From NCBI GenBank assembly GCA_900551705.1, contig URWY01000003.1, positions 1-64,000 of the forward strand: a stretch of 64,000 bases of DNA, written 5' to 3'. The notes beneath the pieces were generated by a model. It was given only the letters and a program-made list of their open reading frames with translations. It searched no databases and had not been told where the DNA came from. The position numbers and the translations under genes were made by a program. Positions 36,693 through 45,097 of this stretch are shown in pieces (position 1 is the first letter of the stretch; every line of letters starts with the position of its first letter). The stretch is from an uncultured Bacillota bacterium. GTDB taxonomy: Bacteria; Bacillota; Clostridia; Christensenellales; UBA1242.

Positions 36693-37028
36693 CTATATTG
36701 CATTAACTGCGGACAACATAAGTTCATTTGTCTTTTGATTTGTGAGCGAATAAACAATAATTTTTCCATTGCGTTTGCAGGAAATTAAATTTTGGCTTTT
36801 TAGGTATTTAAGTTGGTGCGAGATTGTTGTTTGGTTGATTTTTAGCAGGGTAGAAAGGTCATTCACGCACATATCGCACATAGCAAGGCAAGAAATGATT
36901 TTCAGCCTTGTAGCGTCCGAAAACACCTGAAAAAAGTCTGCAAGTTTATCCGTTTCATTACAACTTGGCAAATAATTTAAAATTTCTCTTTTGGAGCGTT
37001 CGTTTAATAATAAATATCTTTGTTCCAT
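36693..37028 (-). CDS. ArsR/SmtB-family transcriptional regulator
   Basis: A 111-aa winged-helix repressor. Features are the helix FFQVFSDATRLKIISCLAMCDMCVNDLS, the recognition helix NQTTISHQLKYLKSQNLISCKRNGKIIVYSL, and a C-terminal dimerisation helix. The CDMCVNDL sequence places two cysteines at the position of the ELCVCDL metal site of classical ArsR/CadC proteins, so it may sense a soft metal or oxidants (inference). I choose ATG 37028, with AAAGGA seven bases upstream. An inverted repeat at 37039-37076 surrounds its promoter. The divergent neighbour is a small Cys-containing protein. Confidence 0.9.
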   Translation of the reverse strand: MEQRYLLLNERSKREILNYLPSCNETDKLADFFQVFSDATRLKIISCLAMCDMCVNDLSTLLKINQTTISHQLKYLKSQNLISCKRNGKIIVYSLTNQKTNELMLSAVNAI

Positions 37029-37038
37029 AATCAATCCT

Positions 37039-37076
37039 TTCACAAAATTTTATATATTATCATATGTATTTGTGAA
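37039..37076. promoter_or_regulatory. Operator-like inverted repeat upstream of the ArsR gene
   Basis: TTCACAAA (37039-37046) and TTTGTGAA (37069-37076) are perfect 8-bp arms 22 bp apart, enclosing AT-rich sequence with TATGAT/TAATAT as possible minus-strand -10 boxes. It is a candidate autoregulatory site. Confidence 0.55.
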
Positions 37077-37198
37077 CAAATTTTAAGTTCAATTAATTGT
37101 AAATTACATAAGAAAATTTTGAAAGGCGAATTGTTTGTTTTTATGTCGAAAATTCGTTTATTTTAGGTGAGTAAAATATTTTTAAGGGGGCTTAGATT

Positions 37199-37402
37199 AT
37201 GAACTTTACGCAAGATGTTCTTTTGGTGCTATTAATTGGCGTTATTGCCGCAGCAACGGACACTGATTTGGCAACAAATACAAACATTTTATTATTGATT
37301 TTGCTGTTCTTGTCAACTCAGGACAATTCAAGCACATGCAGCAGTTGTTGCTCTCAAAATTTGGGCTCTGGGCTTTCAAGAACTTCATTTTTCCCATTAT
37401 AA
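37199..37402 (+). CDS. Small hydrophobic protein with CxxCC motif, 67 aa
   Basis: The strong AAGGGGG ten bases upstream of the ATG supports a real small gene. Residues 6-20 and 28-40 are hydrophobic (VLLVLLIGVIAAA and NILLLILLFLS), separated by the polar DTDLATNT. The tail has CSSCC and ends SFFPL. It could be a membrane or spore-associated peptide, and the cysteines might bind metal. It diverges from the ArsR gene. I know no family for it. Confidence 0.6.
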   Translation: MNFTQDVLLVLLIGVIAAATDTDLATNTNILLLILLFLSTQDNSSTCSSCCSQNLGSGLSRTSFFPL

Positions 37403-37413
37403 ATATGAGATAA

Positions 37414-37449
37414 TTGAAAATAAAAAAGATGTGTTTATAAGCACATCTT
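37414..37449 (-). terminator. Intrinsic terminator of polA
   Basis: An 8-bp stem (AAGATGTG / CACATCTT) overlaps the polA stop codon. On the minus strand it is followed by TTTTTTATTTTC. It may also stop the small plus-strand gene. Confidence 0.8.
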
Positions 37450-39976
37450 ATTTGCATTCCATAAGTGTTTTTCCATGGCTAACTGCGACTGGTAATTTGA
37501 CGGTCAAATTAATAACTCCTGTCATTTCTTCACTTAATATGTTTTCAACTTTTTCAACTTCGTTTTTAGGGCAGTCAACAACCAATTCGTCGTGAATTTG
37601 AAGCACAAGTTTGCTTTCAAGATTTTCTGTTTTTAACCTGTTATATACGCGCGTCATGGCGAGTTTGATAATATCAGATGCAGTGCCTTGTAAAGGCATA
37701 TTCATTGCAACGCGCTCGCCAAATTTATTGAGTGCTTTATTGTCTGATTGCAATTCTGGAATAAACCTAATTCTGCCGAATAATGTTTTTGCATATCCGG
37801 TTTTCTTTGCTGTTTCAACACATTCATTCATATATCTTTTTACGCCTGGGAAAGTGTAGAAATATCTTTCAATATATGTTTTTGCTTTTTGAACAGATGT
37901 ATTCAAATTTTGTGAAAGTCCGTATTCGCTGATGCCATAAATAATTCCGAAGTTTACAGTTTTTGCAACGCGTCTTTCGCTTGCTGTTATCTCTGAAATT
38001 GGCTTATCAAAGATATATGCTGCGGTGCTGGCGTGAATATCATCACCGTGAGCATAGGCTCTTAAAAGATTTTCATCTTGACTATAATGAGCCATTAATC
38101 GGAGTTCAATTTGATTATAATCGGCAGAAACTAAGTTGCCGTCTTTAAACCTTGAAATAAAAATCTTTCTTAAATGTTTGCCTTCTTCATCTCTTATTGG
38201 CAAATTTTGAAGGTTAGGGTCGCTTGAAGCAAGCCTTCCTGTTGATGTTTGAGTTTGGCTAAATGTTGAGTGAATATAGCCAGCATTTTGTTTTGCAATT
38301 TCGCTGAATGGTTCAACATAAGTTGTTAATAATTTTTGAACTTTTCTATATCGCAAAATCTGCGAAATTATTTCGTGTTGGTCTTCAATTTGAACCAAGA
38401 CTTCCACGCTTGTTGATTTTTTAACATTTTTTGGAAGAACCAAGCCAAGTTTATCAAACAAAATTTCCATTAATACTTTTGGAGAGTTAATTTTGAAAGT
38501 TTCGCCTGCGAGATCGTAAATTTTGCTTGTTATTTGTTCGAGTTCTTCGCTAAGTATAACTTTTATTTGTTCAAGTTCGTTTGTATCAATTAAAATTCCA
38601 TTTTTTTCCATATCAAAAAGCACATTCACAAGTGGCATTTCAATTTTTTCAAACAAGTCGTCAACGCCGAATTCTTTCATTTCATTTTCAAGTGATTTTA
38701 CTTCATTGAAATAGTAAACAGGGGAAGGCAATTCGTTGACTTTTGTGTTTTTTGTAAGCACATATCTAGCAATTGCAATATCAAAGGAATTATTTGAAAT
38801 ATTGATGTTATAGTTATCCAAAATATGCTTATGCTTTTTTAAATCGTAACAAATTTTCAATATGCTTTTTGACTCAAAAATAGGTTTTAAATGCTTCAAT
38901 GCTTCGTCTAAGGTAAGTGTGGACGAAAACATGGTTATTTCTTCGTTAAATGAGTATTCAAAATTAGGGGAGCAAGCAATTTTTAAGCCATTTGTGAAAT
39001 CAAAGGTAATTCGGCCTTCCTCTTTAATGTATTTGATAACTTCTTCAAGTTTGTCTATGCTTTCTATCTTGACATTTTCAAAATTTGCTGTGTTAGGTTT
39101 AACTTGTTCTTGAATGTTTTCAGCAAAAATTTCATGTCTACGCATAAGAGATTTAAAATCATATCTTTTGAAAAATTCAAAAACTTTCTCGTTATATGGG
39201 AAAGTGTAGGTTAAATCGTCAAGTTTGTATTTCAAATTTACATTTCTATCTATTGTTGCTAAGCGTTTTGAAATTTCCGCCATATCTTTGCCGTTCTCGA
39301 GTTTTTCTTTAACACTTTGTTTTGTAAGATTTTCTAAATTTGAATAGATATTATCCACAGTTTCAAATTCTTCAAGAAGAGCCATTGCGGTTTTATCGCC
39401 AATTCCGCTAACCCCAGGAATATTATCGGAAGAATCGCCCCTTAAAGCCTTAAATTCAACTATTTGGCTAGGTGTTAGTCCCATAAGTTCTTTTAATTTT
39501 TCTCTATCAACTTTTTCAACTTCGCTAATGCCTTTTTTCGTGAAAAATACTGTTGTGTTGTCGTCTATTAATTGAAACAAATCTCTATCGCCAGACAAAA
39601 TGATTTTTTCAACATTTTCTTGTTTTGAAATTGTGCCGATGATGTCGTCCGCTTCGATGCCATTCTTTTCAAAATATTTAATATTCATGCTGTTTAAAAG
39701 GTCTTTTAAAATTGGCATTTGAACTGCAAGTTCTTCAGGCATACCTTTTCGTTTTCCTTTGTAATCAGCATAAATGTCGTTTCTAAAAGTTTTTTTACCA
39801 AAATCAAACGCTACTGCAATATATTTTGGCTTATATTCCAAAATGCTTTTGGTAAGAATATTAGAAAAGCCATATACGGCGTTTGAAAATTCCCCAAATT
39901 GATTTGTTAAAAGAGGAAGAGCATAAAAAGCTCTGTTTACAATACTATTGCCATCAATGATTAATAATTTATCCAT
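37448..39976 (-). CDS. polA: DNA polymerase I
   Basis: Fills gaps and removes primers during replication and repair. The 842 aa have an N-terminal 5'-3' exonuclease domain (LLIIDGNSIVNRAFYAL, EADDIIGTI, LSGDRDLFQL, GDSSDNIPGVSGIG). The central 3'-5' exonuclease-like domain (about 300-465) lacks the catalytic DxE (FDFTNG at its first strand), as in Bacillus PolA. The polymerase domain has motif A DYNQIELRLMAHYS, motif B RRVAKTVNFGIIYG and motif C IHDELVVDCP. TATAAT ends six bases before the ATG and no ribosome binding site is present, so the mRNA is probably leaderless. It is divergent from hslV. Confidence 0.97.
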   Translation of the reverse strand: MDKLLIIDGNSIVNRAFYALPLLTNQFGEFSNAVYGFSNILTKSILEYKPKYIAVAFDFGKKTFRNDIYADYKGKRKGMPEELAVQMPILKDLLNSMNIKYFEKNGIEADDIIGTISKQENVEKIILSGDRDLFQLIDDNTTVFFTKKGISEVEKVDREKLKELMGLTPSQIVEFKALRGDSSDNIPGVSGIGDKTAMALLEEFETVDNIYSNLENLTKQSVKEKLENGKDMAEISKRLATIDRNVNLKYKLDDLTYTFPYNEKVFEFFKRYDFKSLMRRHEIFAENIQEQVKPNTANFENVKIESIDKLEEVIKYIKEEGRITFDFTNGLKIACSPNFEYSFNEEITMFSSTLTLDEALKHLKPIFESKSILKICYDLKKHKHILDNYNINISNNSFDIAIARYVLTKNTKVNELPSPVYYFNEVKSLENEMKEFGVDDLFEKIEMPLVNVLFDMEKNGILIDTNELEQIKVILSEELEQITSKIYDLAGETFKINSPKVLMEILFDKLGLVLPKNVKKSTSVEVLVQIEDQHEIISQILRYRKVQKLLTTYVEPFSEIAKQNAGYIHSTFSQTQTSTGRLASSDPNLQNLPIRDEEGKHLRKIFISRFKDGNLVSADYNQIELRLMAHYSQDENLLRAYAHGDDIHASTAAYIFDKPISEITASERRVAKTVNFGIIYGISEYGLSQNLNTSVQKAKTYIERYFYTFPGVKRYMNECVETAKKTGYAKTLFGRIRFIPELQSDNKALNKFGERVAMNMPLQGTASDIIKLAMTRVYNRLKTENLESKLVLQIHDELVVDCPKNEVEKVENILSEEMTGVINLTVKLPVAVSHGKTLMECK

Positions 39977-39982
39977 ATAATG

Positions 39983-40011
39983 ATTATAGCCTAAATTAGA
40001 TTTTTCAACAA
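39983..40011 (-). promoter_or_regulatory. polA promoter, probably leaderless
   Basis: On the minus strand TTGTTG and TATAAT are 17 bp apart, and the -10 box ends exactly six bases before the ATG at 39976. Confidence 0.65.
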
Positions 40012-40057
40012 CTATTTTTAAAACTAATAGAAGAATTTTAAAGTGCTTTTAATCATT

Positions 40058-40085
40058 TTGATAAATTCTTTTTTCGTTATATAAT
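40058..40085 (+). promoter_or_regulatory. hslVU promoter
   Basis: TTGATA and TATAAT are 16 bp apart. Transcription would start near 40092, just before the GGAGG of hslV. Confidence 0.75.
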
Positions 40086-40101
40086 GGCTATCGGAGGAAA
40101 T

Positions 40102-40638
40102 ATGGAACAACTTAGAGGAACAACTATATGCGCTGTTAAAAAAGACGGCAAAACTGCAATCGCAGGTGACGGACAAGTAACAATGCAACAAAGCGTTATT
40201 TTTAAAGACAACGCTGTTAAAGTTAGAAGAATTTATAACGACCAAGTGATTATTGGCTTTGCAGGCGGAGTTGCCGATGCTTTCAGTTTGTGTGAAAGAT
40301 TTGAAGAAATGTTAAATAAATATTCAGGCAATTTGATGCGCTCAGCTGTGGAACTTGCTCAACTTTGGAGAAGTGACAAAGCACTTAGAAAACTTGAAGC
40401 AATGATGATTGTTGCAGACAAAGAAAAATTGCTCATTGTTTCTGGTATGGGAGATGTAATTGACCCACAAGATGGCATTTGCGCTATCGGTTCAGGCGGA
40501 AATTATGCCTTAGCAGCCGCAAAAGCTTTGCTTGAAAACACAGATTTGTCAGCAAGAGAAATTGCTGAAAAATCACTTAGAATTGCTGGAAAAATATGTG
40601 TGTTTACAAATGACCACATAACAGTTGAAGAAGTTTAA
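40102..40638 (+). CDS. hslV: ATP-dependent protease subunit HslV
   Basis: The peptidase of the HslUV (ClpYQ) complex, a two-ring threonine protease. I choose ATG 40102 (178 aa) because GGAGG lies directly before it. The protein reads [10 protein letters not shown], so a short propeptide would be removed to expose the catalytic Thr. [28 protein letters not shown] (as KVRRIYND and [10 protein letters not shown]) and [14 protein letters not shown] are the family blocks. It forms an operon with hslU. Confidence 0.96.
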   Translation: MEQLRGTTICAVKKDGKTAIAGDGQVTMQQSVIFKDNAVKVRRIYNDQVIIGFAGGVADAFSLCERFEEMLNKYSGNLMRSAVELAQLWRSDKALRKLEAMMIVADKEKLLIVSGMGDVIDPQDGICAIGSGGNYALAAAKALLENTDLSAREIAEKSLRIAGKICVFTNDHITVEEV

Positions 40639-40648
40639 GGAGAATAAA

Positions 40649-41950
40649 ATGAATTTAACACCAAAACAAATTGTTGACGAATTAAACGAATATATTATTG
40701 GACAAGACGAAGCAAAACGCGCGGTTGCAATTGCATTAAGAAACAGATATAGACGCAGTAAATTGCCTAAGGAAATTAGGGAAGAAATCACACCTAAAAA
40801 TATTATTATGAAAGGTCCAACTGGCGTTGGTAAAACAGAAATCGCAAGAAGGCTTGCAAAACTTGTTAAAGCACCATTTGTTAAAATTGAAGCAACAAAA
40901 TATACCGAAGTGGGCTATGTTGGCAGAGATGTTGAAAGCATGGTTAGAGATTTGGTTGATGTTGCTGTTAGAATGGTTAAAGATGAAAAACAACACGAGG
41001 TTGAAGAAAAGGCTAAAAAAGTTGTTGACGCTAAACTTTTTGATGCACTTTATAATGCAAAGAAAAATCAAAATCCAGAGTTAGATAAAGACATTTTTAA
41101 AGCAGATTATGAAGCGGGTAAATTTAACGAAGAAATCGTTGAAGTTGAAGTGAAAGAAACTCCAAAGGCAATCGGCATAATGCCTGGCGCGCCTGAAATG
41201 AATTTAGGAAACATCTTTGAAGGTATTTTCCCAAAGCAAAAACGCAGAAAGAAAGTTAAACTTGCAGAAGCAAAGGAAATTTTGCTTGCTGAAGAATGTG
41301 ACAAACTTATTGATGACGAAAGCGTCAATGCAGAAGCGTTGAGGCGTGCAGAGGAAGAAGGAATTATTTTTATTGATGAAATTGATAAGGTCATCGGCAA
41401 GGGCGGAAATGTCGGTTCTGGCCCTGATGTATCAAGAGAAGGCGTCCAAAGAGATATTTTGCCTATTGTTGAAGGTTCAACCGTCTCAACTAAATATGGC
41501 AATATCAAAACTGATTATATTTTGTTTATTGCATCAGGTGCATTCCATGTGTCAAAAATTGAAGATATGATACCAGAATTGCAAGGCAGATTTCCAATTA
41601 GAGTTGATTTAAAGAATTTAACAAAAAATGAGTTTGTGAAAATTTTAACTCAACCTAAAAATGCAGTAACAATGCAGTATGCCAAACTTTTAGAAGTTGA
41701 CAATATTAATTTAAAATTCACAGATGAAGCGCTTGAAGAGATTGCTGAAATTGCGGAAGCAGAAAACGAAACGCAAGAAAATATCGGCGCAAGAAGGCTT
41801 CATACAATCATTGAAATGTTGCTTGAAGATATTTCTTATAATGCAACTGGCGAGCACCCAATGCTTGATGTTGTCATTGATAAGGCTTATGTTCAAAAGG
41901 CATTCTCGGAAACAAAGAAAAAATTTGATTTGAAAAAATATATTTTATAA
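40649..41950 (+). CDS. hslU: HslU, ATPase subunit of the HslUV protease
   Basis: A AAA+ unfoldase feeding HslV. I choose ATG 40649 (433 aa) after AAGGAG. Present are the N-terminal LTPKQIVDELNEYIIGQDEAKRAVAIALRNRYRR pattern (blocks LTPKQIVDEL and IIGQDEAKRAVA), Walker A GPTGVGKT (56-63), TEVGYVGRDVESMVRDL, an intermediate domain (about 110-235), Walker B IIFIDEIDK and sensor region IGARRLHT. The C-terminus FDLKKYIL inserts between HslV subunits. It is complete. The next gene starts three bases later. Confidence 0.97.
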   Translation: MNLTPKQIVDELNEYIIGQDEAKRAVAIALRNRYRRSKLPKEIREEITPKNIIMKGPTGVGKTEIARRLAKLVKAPFVKIEATKYTEVGYVGRDVESMVRDLVDVAVRMVKDEKQHEVEEKAKKVVDAKLFDALYNAKKNQNPELDKDIFKADYEAGKFNEEIVEVEVKETPKAIGIMPGAPEMNLGNIFEGIFPKQKRRKKVKLAEAKEILLAEECDKLIDDESVNAEALRRAEEEGIIFIDEIDKVIGKGGNVGSGPDVSREGVQRDILPIVEGSTVSTKYGNIKTDYILFIASGAFHVSKIEDMIPELQGRFPIRVDLKNLTKNEFVKILTQPKNAVTMQYAKLLEVDNINLKFTDEALEEIAEIAEAENETQENIGARRLHTIIEMLLEDISYNATGEHPMLDVVIDKAYVQKAFSETKKKFDLKKYIL

Positions 41951-41953
41951 TTT

Positions 41954-42652
41954 ATGGAACAATTTAAAAGAACAATAATGCTTTTAGGCAAAGAAAAATT
42001 TCAAAAATTATATAACAGCCATGTTTTGATTGTCGGCGTTGGCGGCGTTGGCGGATATGTGGCAGAATTTTTGGTGCGCACAGGCGTAAATAATTTAACA
42101 ATTGTTGACCAAGATGTTGTTGATGTAACAAACCTTAATAGGCAGGTCATTGCCACACATTCAACAATAAACACGCCAAAAGTTGACGCTTTTAAAGCAA
42201 GGCTACTTGATATAAATCCAAAATTGAATATTAATTGCATATATGAGCGTATTTCAAACAAAAATTCTGAGCAAATTTTGCTGTCAGATAAGTTTGACTA
42301 TGTTGTTGATGCCATAGATAGCACAAAAGATAAAATCGACTTAATTTGCAAAGCAAAAAACTTGAAAATACCTATTGTTTCTGCTCTTGGTGCAGGTAAT
42401 CGAATTGGAACTCCAAATTATGAAATTAAAGATATTTACAAAACATCAGATGACGGCCTTGCAAGAGTTATGAGAAAATCATTAAGGGAGCACGGCGTTG
42501 AAAGTCTTGATGTTGGAATAACAAATGTGAAATCTGTTAAACCAGCAATTGAAAATGAAATTGGCGAACGCAATATTGGTTCTCTTGTGTATTTTCCTGC
42601 AAGTCTTGCGGCAGTGATTTCAAGTTTTGTTGTGGAAAAATTGACAAATTAA
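41954..42652 (+). CDS. tcdA: TcdA-like tRNA threonylcarbamoyladenosine dehydratase (ThiF/E1 superfamily)
   Basis: An E1-like ATP-dependent enzyme that would cyclise t6A37 in tRNA to ct6A. The 232 aa contain the nucleotide-binding VLIVGVGGVGGYVAEFL, DQDVVDVTNLNRQ, DAIDSTKDKIDLI and the TcdA-type GVESLDVGITNVKSVKP region, where TcdA usually reads VVxSxExP. There are no CxxC zinc knuckles, as expected for TcdA and unlike MoeB/ThiF. It starts three bases after hslU. A role in another E1-like reaction is the alternative. Confidence 0.8.
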   Translation: MEQFKRTIMLLGKEKFQKLYNSHVLIVGVGGVGGYVAEFLVRTGVNNLTIVDQDVVDVTNLNRQVIATHSTINTPKVDAFKARLLDINPKLNINCIYERISNKNSEQILLSDKFDYVVDAIDSTKDKIDLICKAKNLKIPIVSALGAGNRIGTPNYEIKDIYKTSDDGLARVMRKSLREHGVESLDVGITNVKSVKPAIENEIGERNIGSLVYFPASLAAVISSFVVEKLTN

Positions 42653-42707
42653 TTAAGTTTGTTTGCAAAAAAATAAGTTATAGTTTATATTAAAATTAGG
42701 TGAAAAA

Positions 42708-43067
42708 ATGGAAAAAAATATTATATCAACAGAAGCAAAAATTGAAGAAGTTATGAAAAATAAAGCAATTGTGACATACACAGTTGGCGAAGAAACAAAA
42801 AAAGTTGTTGCTCATGTCAAAAATAAAAAAGTTGGCGATGTTGTTGCACTTTATAAAGCACCAAAATTTAAAACTTGGCAAAATTTATTGCTCGTTTTAA
42901 TGCCACTTTTCTTGTTTTTATGCGGTTTTGGCTTTGGTTTCTTCTTTAAAAATGACCTTTATCATTACATATTAGCAGCATCTCTTGCAATTTTTGGCTT
43001 TGCTGTTGCTGCAATTATTAAATTAATCGTCAATAAATATGCAAAACAAGCATATTATTGCGAATAG
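42708..43067 (+). CDS. RseC/MucC-like small membrane protein lacking cysteines
   Basis: The 119 aa have a soluble beta-rich N-terminus (residues 5-55: AKIEEVMKNKAIVTYTV, then KKVGDVVALYKAP), two membrane helices (about 63-82 and 88-110) and a short tail. This is the plan of SoxR-reducing/RseC proteins, but the usual N-terminal cysteine cluster is absent. Thioredoxin follows 25 bases downstream, so a redox link is suggestive but unproven. AGGTG is upstream of the ATG. Confidence 0.5.
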   Translation: MEKNIISTEAKIEEVMKNKAIVTYTVGEETKKVVAHVKNKKVGDVVALYKAPKFKTWQNLLLVLMPLFLFLCGFGFGFFFKNDLYHYILAASLAIFGFAVAAIIKLIVNKYAKQAYYCE

Positions 43068-43092
43068 TATACAAATTAATTAGGGGTGAATT

Positions 43093-43404
43093 ATGAGAGT
43101 GATTAACGCGAAAGAATTTGATGAAGTTATAAAAAGTAAAAAAGTTGTTCTTGTTGATTTTTTTGCAACATGGTGCGGACCTTGCAGAATGTTATCACCA
43201 GTTTTGGAAGAAGTTTTGGAAGAATCAAAAGGTGAATTTGATATAGTAAAGGTTGATGTTGACGAAAGTTACGACCTTGCAAAAAAATTCGGTGTTATGA
43301 GTGTTCCAACAATGATTATTTTCCAAGAAGGCGTTGAAACAGACAAAATGATTGGCTATAGACAAAAAGACGATATTTTGGAAGAAATAAAATCTTATTT
43401 ATAA
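43093..43404 (+). CDS. trxA: Thioredoxin
   Basis: A 103-aa cytoplasmic disulfide reductase with the active site WCGPC (27-31), DVDESYDLAKKFGVMSVPTMIIF (with the cis-proline VPT) and a standard fold length. AGGGGTG precedes the ATG. It is followed by a terminator overlapping the next promoter. Confidence 0.95.
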   Translation: MRVINAKEFDEVIKSKKVVLVDFFATWCGPCRMLSPVLEEVLEESKGEFDIVKVDVDESYDLAKKFGVMSVPTMIIFQEGVETDKMIGYRQKDDILEEIKSYL

Positions 43405-43431
43405 TTTAAAATTCAACAAAATTTAACTTGC

Positions 43432-43467
43432 AAAATTCCCTTATTCGTTTGGGAATTTTCTTTTTTT
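43432..43467 (+). terminator. Intrinsic terminator of trxA
   Basis: A 9-bp stem (AAAATTCCC / GGGAATTTT) with a 10-nt loop is followed by CTTTTTTT. Its right arm contains the -35 box of the next gene. Confidence 0.85.
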
Positions 43468-43477
43468 GAATTATAAT
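43449..43477 (+). promoter_or_regulatory. Promoter of the first YugP-like gene, probably leaderless
   Basis: TTGGGA and TATAAT are 17 bp apart. The -10 box ends six bases before ATG 43484 and no ribosome binding site intervenes. Confidence 0.65.
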
Positions 43478-43483
43478 GCAAGC

Positions 43484-44194
43484 ATGATATGGGTAATTAT
43501 AGGCGTTATCGTTTTGTTTTTGATTTTGGCTCTTTCCATTGCCACATATTCTGGTGCTCAACTCCAAGATACTTATGAAGTATATAATAACGAATTGTGT
43601 AGTTCAAAGTTAACTGGCGGGCAATTCGCGTTGATGGTGGCAGACAAAGTCACAAATGGCAAAATCAAAGTTGCTAGAACAGCAGGGGTAATGACTGACG
43701 CATACAGCAGTAAAGCCAAAACCGTTGTGATTTCAGACGAAACTTGCGACACTCCATCAGTTGCAGCATTAGCGATTGTAGCTCATGAATTTGGCCATGC
43801 TTTGCAAGACTTAAATAACACCAAAAAATTTAAACTTAATATTACATTAATGAAACTAACAAGGCACATGGGCTATTTAATGTTCCCTTTAGCTTTGATT
43901 GGGCTTTTTTTGCTTCTTGTTTTTAGTGATTTGTATGTTGTCGGCATCATTTTATTAGCAATCAGTGCATTAATATTTTTGATTGCCTTGTCCTTGAAAT
44001 TTTTTTCAATTCCGCTTGAAAGAGATGCTTCTCATCGCGGACTCAAAATTTTAAAAGATATGGAAGTTTTGAATGAAGATGAGTTGAAAATGGCACATGA
44101 ACTTTTGCGTTCAGCACTTTTAACTTATGTTGGAGATTTTTTACGAGCAATCTTGTGGTGGACATTCTTGACAAAACGAGCAAAAATGTTTTAA
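43484..44194 (+). CDS. YugP-type membrane zinc metallopeptidase (first copy)
   Basis: I choose ATG 43484 (236 aa); the longer frame from TTG 43466 would run through the -10 box. An N-terminal membrane helix (1-20) is followed by HEFGH (101-105), then two or three membrane helices (about 120-175) and FFSIPLERDASHRGLKIL, the family equivalent of LPVEFNASRRALxxL. It is a member of the putative neutral zinc metallopeptidase family of Firmicutes; substrates are unknown to me. It is more diverged than the second copy immediately downstream. Confidence 0.85.
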   Translation: MIWVIIGVIVLFLILALSIATYSGAQLQDTYEVYNNELCSSKLTGGQFALMVADKVTNGKIKVARTAGVMTDAYSSKAKTVVISDETCDTPSVAALAIVAHEFGHALQDLNNTKKFKLNITLMKLTRHMGYLMFPLALIGLFLLLVFSDLYVVGIILLAISALIFLIALSLKFFSIPLERDASHRGLKILKDMEVLNEDELKMAHELLRSALLTYVGDFLRAILWWTFLTKRAKMF

Positions 44195-44236
44195 AATTGC
44201 TTTTAAATTAATAAAATAGAATAAAGGATTGAAATT

Positions 44237-44962
44237 ATGTATGCTATCAGTGCTTATTGGGAATATATTTTAATGGGAATTATCCTAATTCCAGGGTTAA
44301 TTTTTGCCGCTGTGGCGCAAGCGAAAGTTAATAGTGCTTATAGGAAATATTCAAAAGTTATTTCAAATAAAAATATCATTGCAAAAGACGCTGCAAGGCA
44401 AATTTTGGACGGTGCAGGGCTTCAAGAAGTTGGCATAGAAAGTGTTAGTGGAACTTTAACAGACCATTATGATCCACGCTCAAATGTTGTTAGGCTATCG
44501 GAAGATATTTCAAATTCGTCATCAATCGCCGCACTTGGCGTTGCTATGCACGAAGTAGGGCATGCAATTCAACATAACAAAGGATATTTTCCAGCAAAAC
44601 TTAGAACTTTTGCAGTTGGTTTTTGTAATATTTCTTCATATTTTTTATGGCCACTTGTTATAATTGGTTTGGTATACAATTTTATATATATTGATGGCAT
44701 AATCGGAACTGTTTGTTTGTGGTCTGGTGTTGCATTCTTTGGAATTGCTATTCTTGTAAACTTAGCTACTTTGCCGGTTGAATATAATGCTTCAAATCGA
44801 GCTCTTAAAATTTTAGAATCAACACAAATTTTAGATGAATCTGAAATGCCAGGTTGTAAAAAAGTTTTAAGAGCAGCAGGACTAACTTATGTTGCTGCTT
44901 TAATCGTTTCAATTTTGAATTTATTGCGCTTTGTCCTTGTGTTTACAAGGAAAAAAGATTGA
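44237..44962 (+). CDS. YugP-type membrane zinc metallopeptidase (second copy)
   Basis: The 241 aa are close to the family norm: N-terminal helix (about 8-28), AAVAQAKVNSAYRKYSKV, DHYDPRSNVVRLSE, catalytic HEVGHAIQH (105-113), three membrane helices, LPVEYNASNRALKIL and a final helix. The HExxH is intact, with the third ligand presumably in the ASNRALKIL helix. AAAGGA precedes the ATG. It is a tandem paralogue of 43484-44194, with 42 bases between them, so the two are likely co-transcribed. A strong terminator follows. Confidence 0.9.
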   Translation: MYAISAYWEYILMGIILIPGLIFAAVAQAKVNSAYRKYSKVISNKNIIAKDAARQILDGAGLQEVGIESVSGTLTDHYDPRSNVVRLSEDISNSSSIAALGVAMHEVGHAIQHNKGYFPAKLRTFAVGFCNISSYFLWPLVIIGLVYNFIYIDGIIGTVCLWSGVAFFGIAILVNLATLPVEYNASNRALKILESTQILDESEMPGCKKVLRAAGLTYVAALIVSILNLLRFVLVFTRKKD

Positions 44963-45004
44963 CAAATTTAACCATATTTCGACAAAATATGTGCTTTTTC
45001 GCTT

Positions 45005-45050
45005 AAAAATTTTGTAAATTTATCGAAAAATTTACAAAATTTTTTATTTT
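45005..45050 (+). terminator. Long AT-rich intrinsic terminator
   Basis: A 17-bp perfect stem (AAAAATTTTGTAAATTT with its complement at 45028-45044) and a 6-nt loop run directly into T-rich sequence. Confidence 0.85.
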
Positions 45051-45052
45051 AT

Positions 45053-45080
45053 TTGATTTTTGTAAAAAATGTGTTATAAT
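45053..45080 (+). promoter_or_regulatory. Promoter of the Rho-like gene
   Basis: TTGATT and TATAAT are 16 bp apart. The predicted leader is only about 10 nt long and contains no good ribosome binding site. Confidence 0.7.
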
Positions 45081-45097
45081 ATTTTTCGAAAATAGGT

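Noticed and set aside
39350..39359. TTATCCACA, a DnaA-box sequence
   Set aside because: A single copy inside the polA coding region with no cluster; likely chance.
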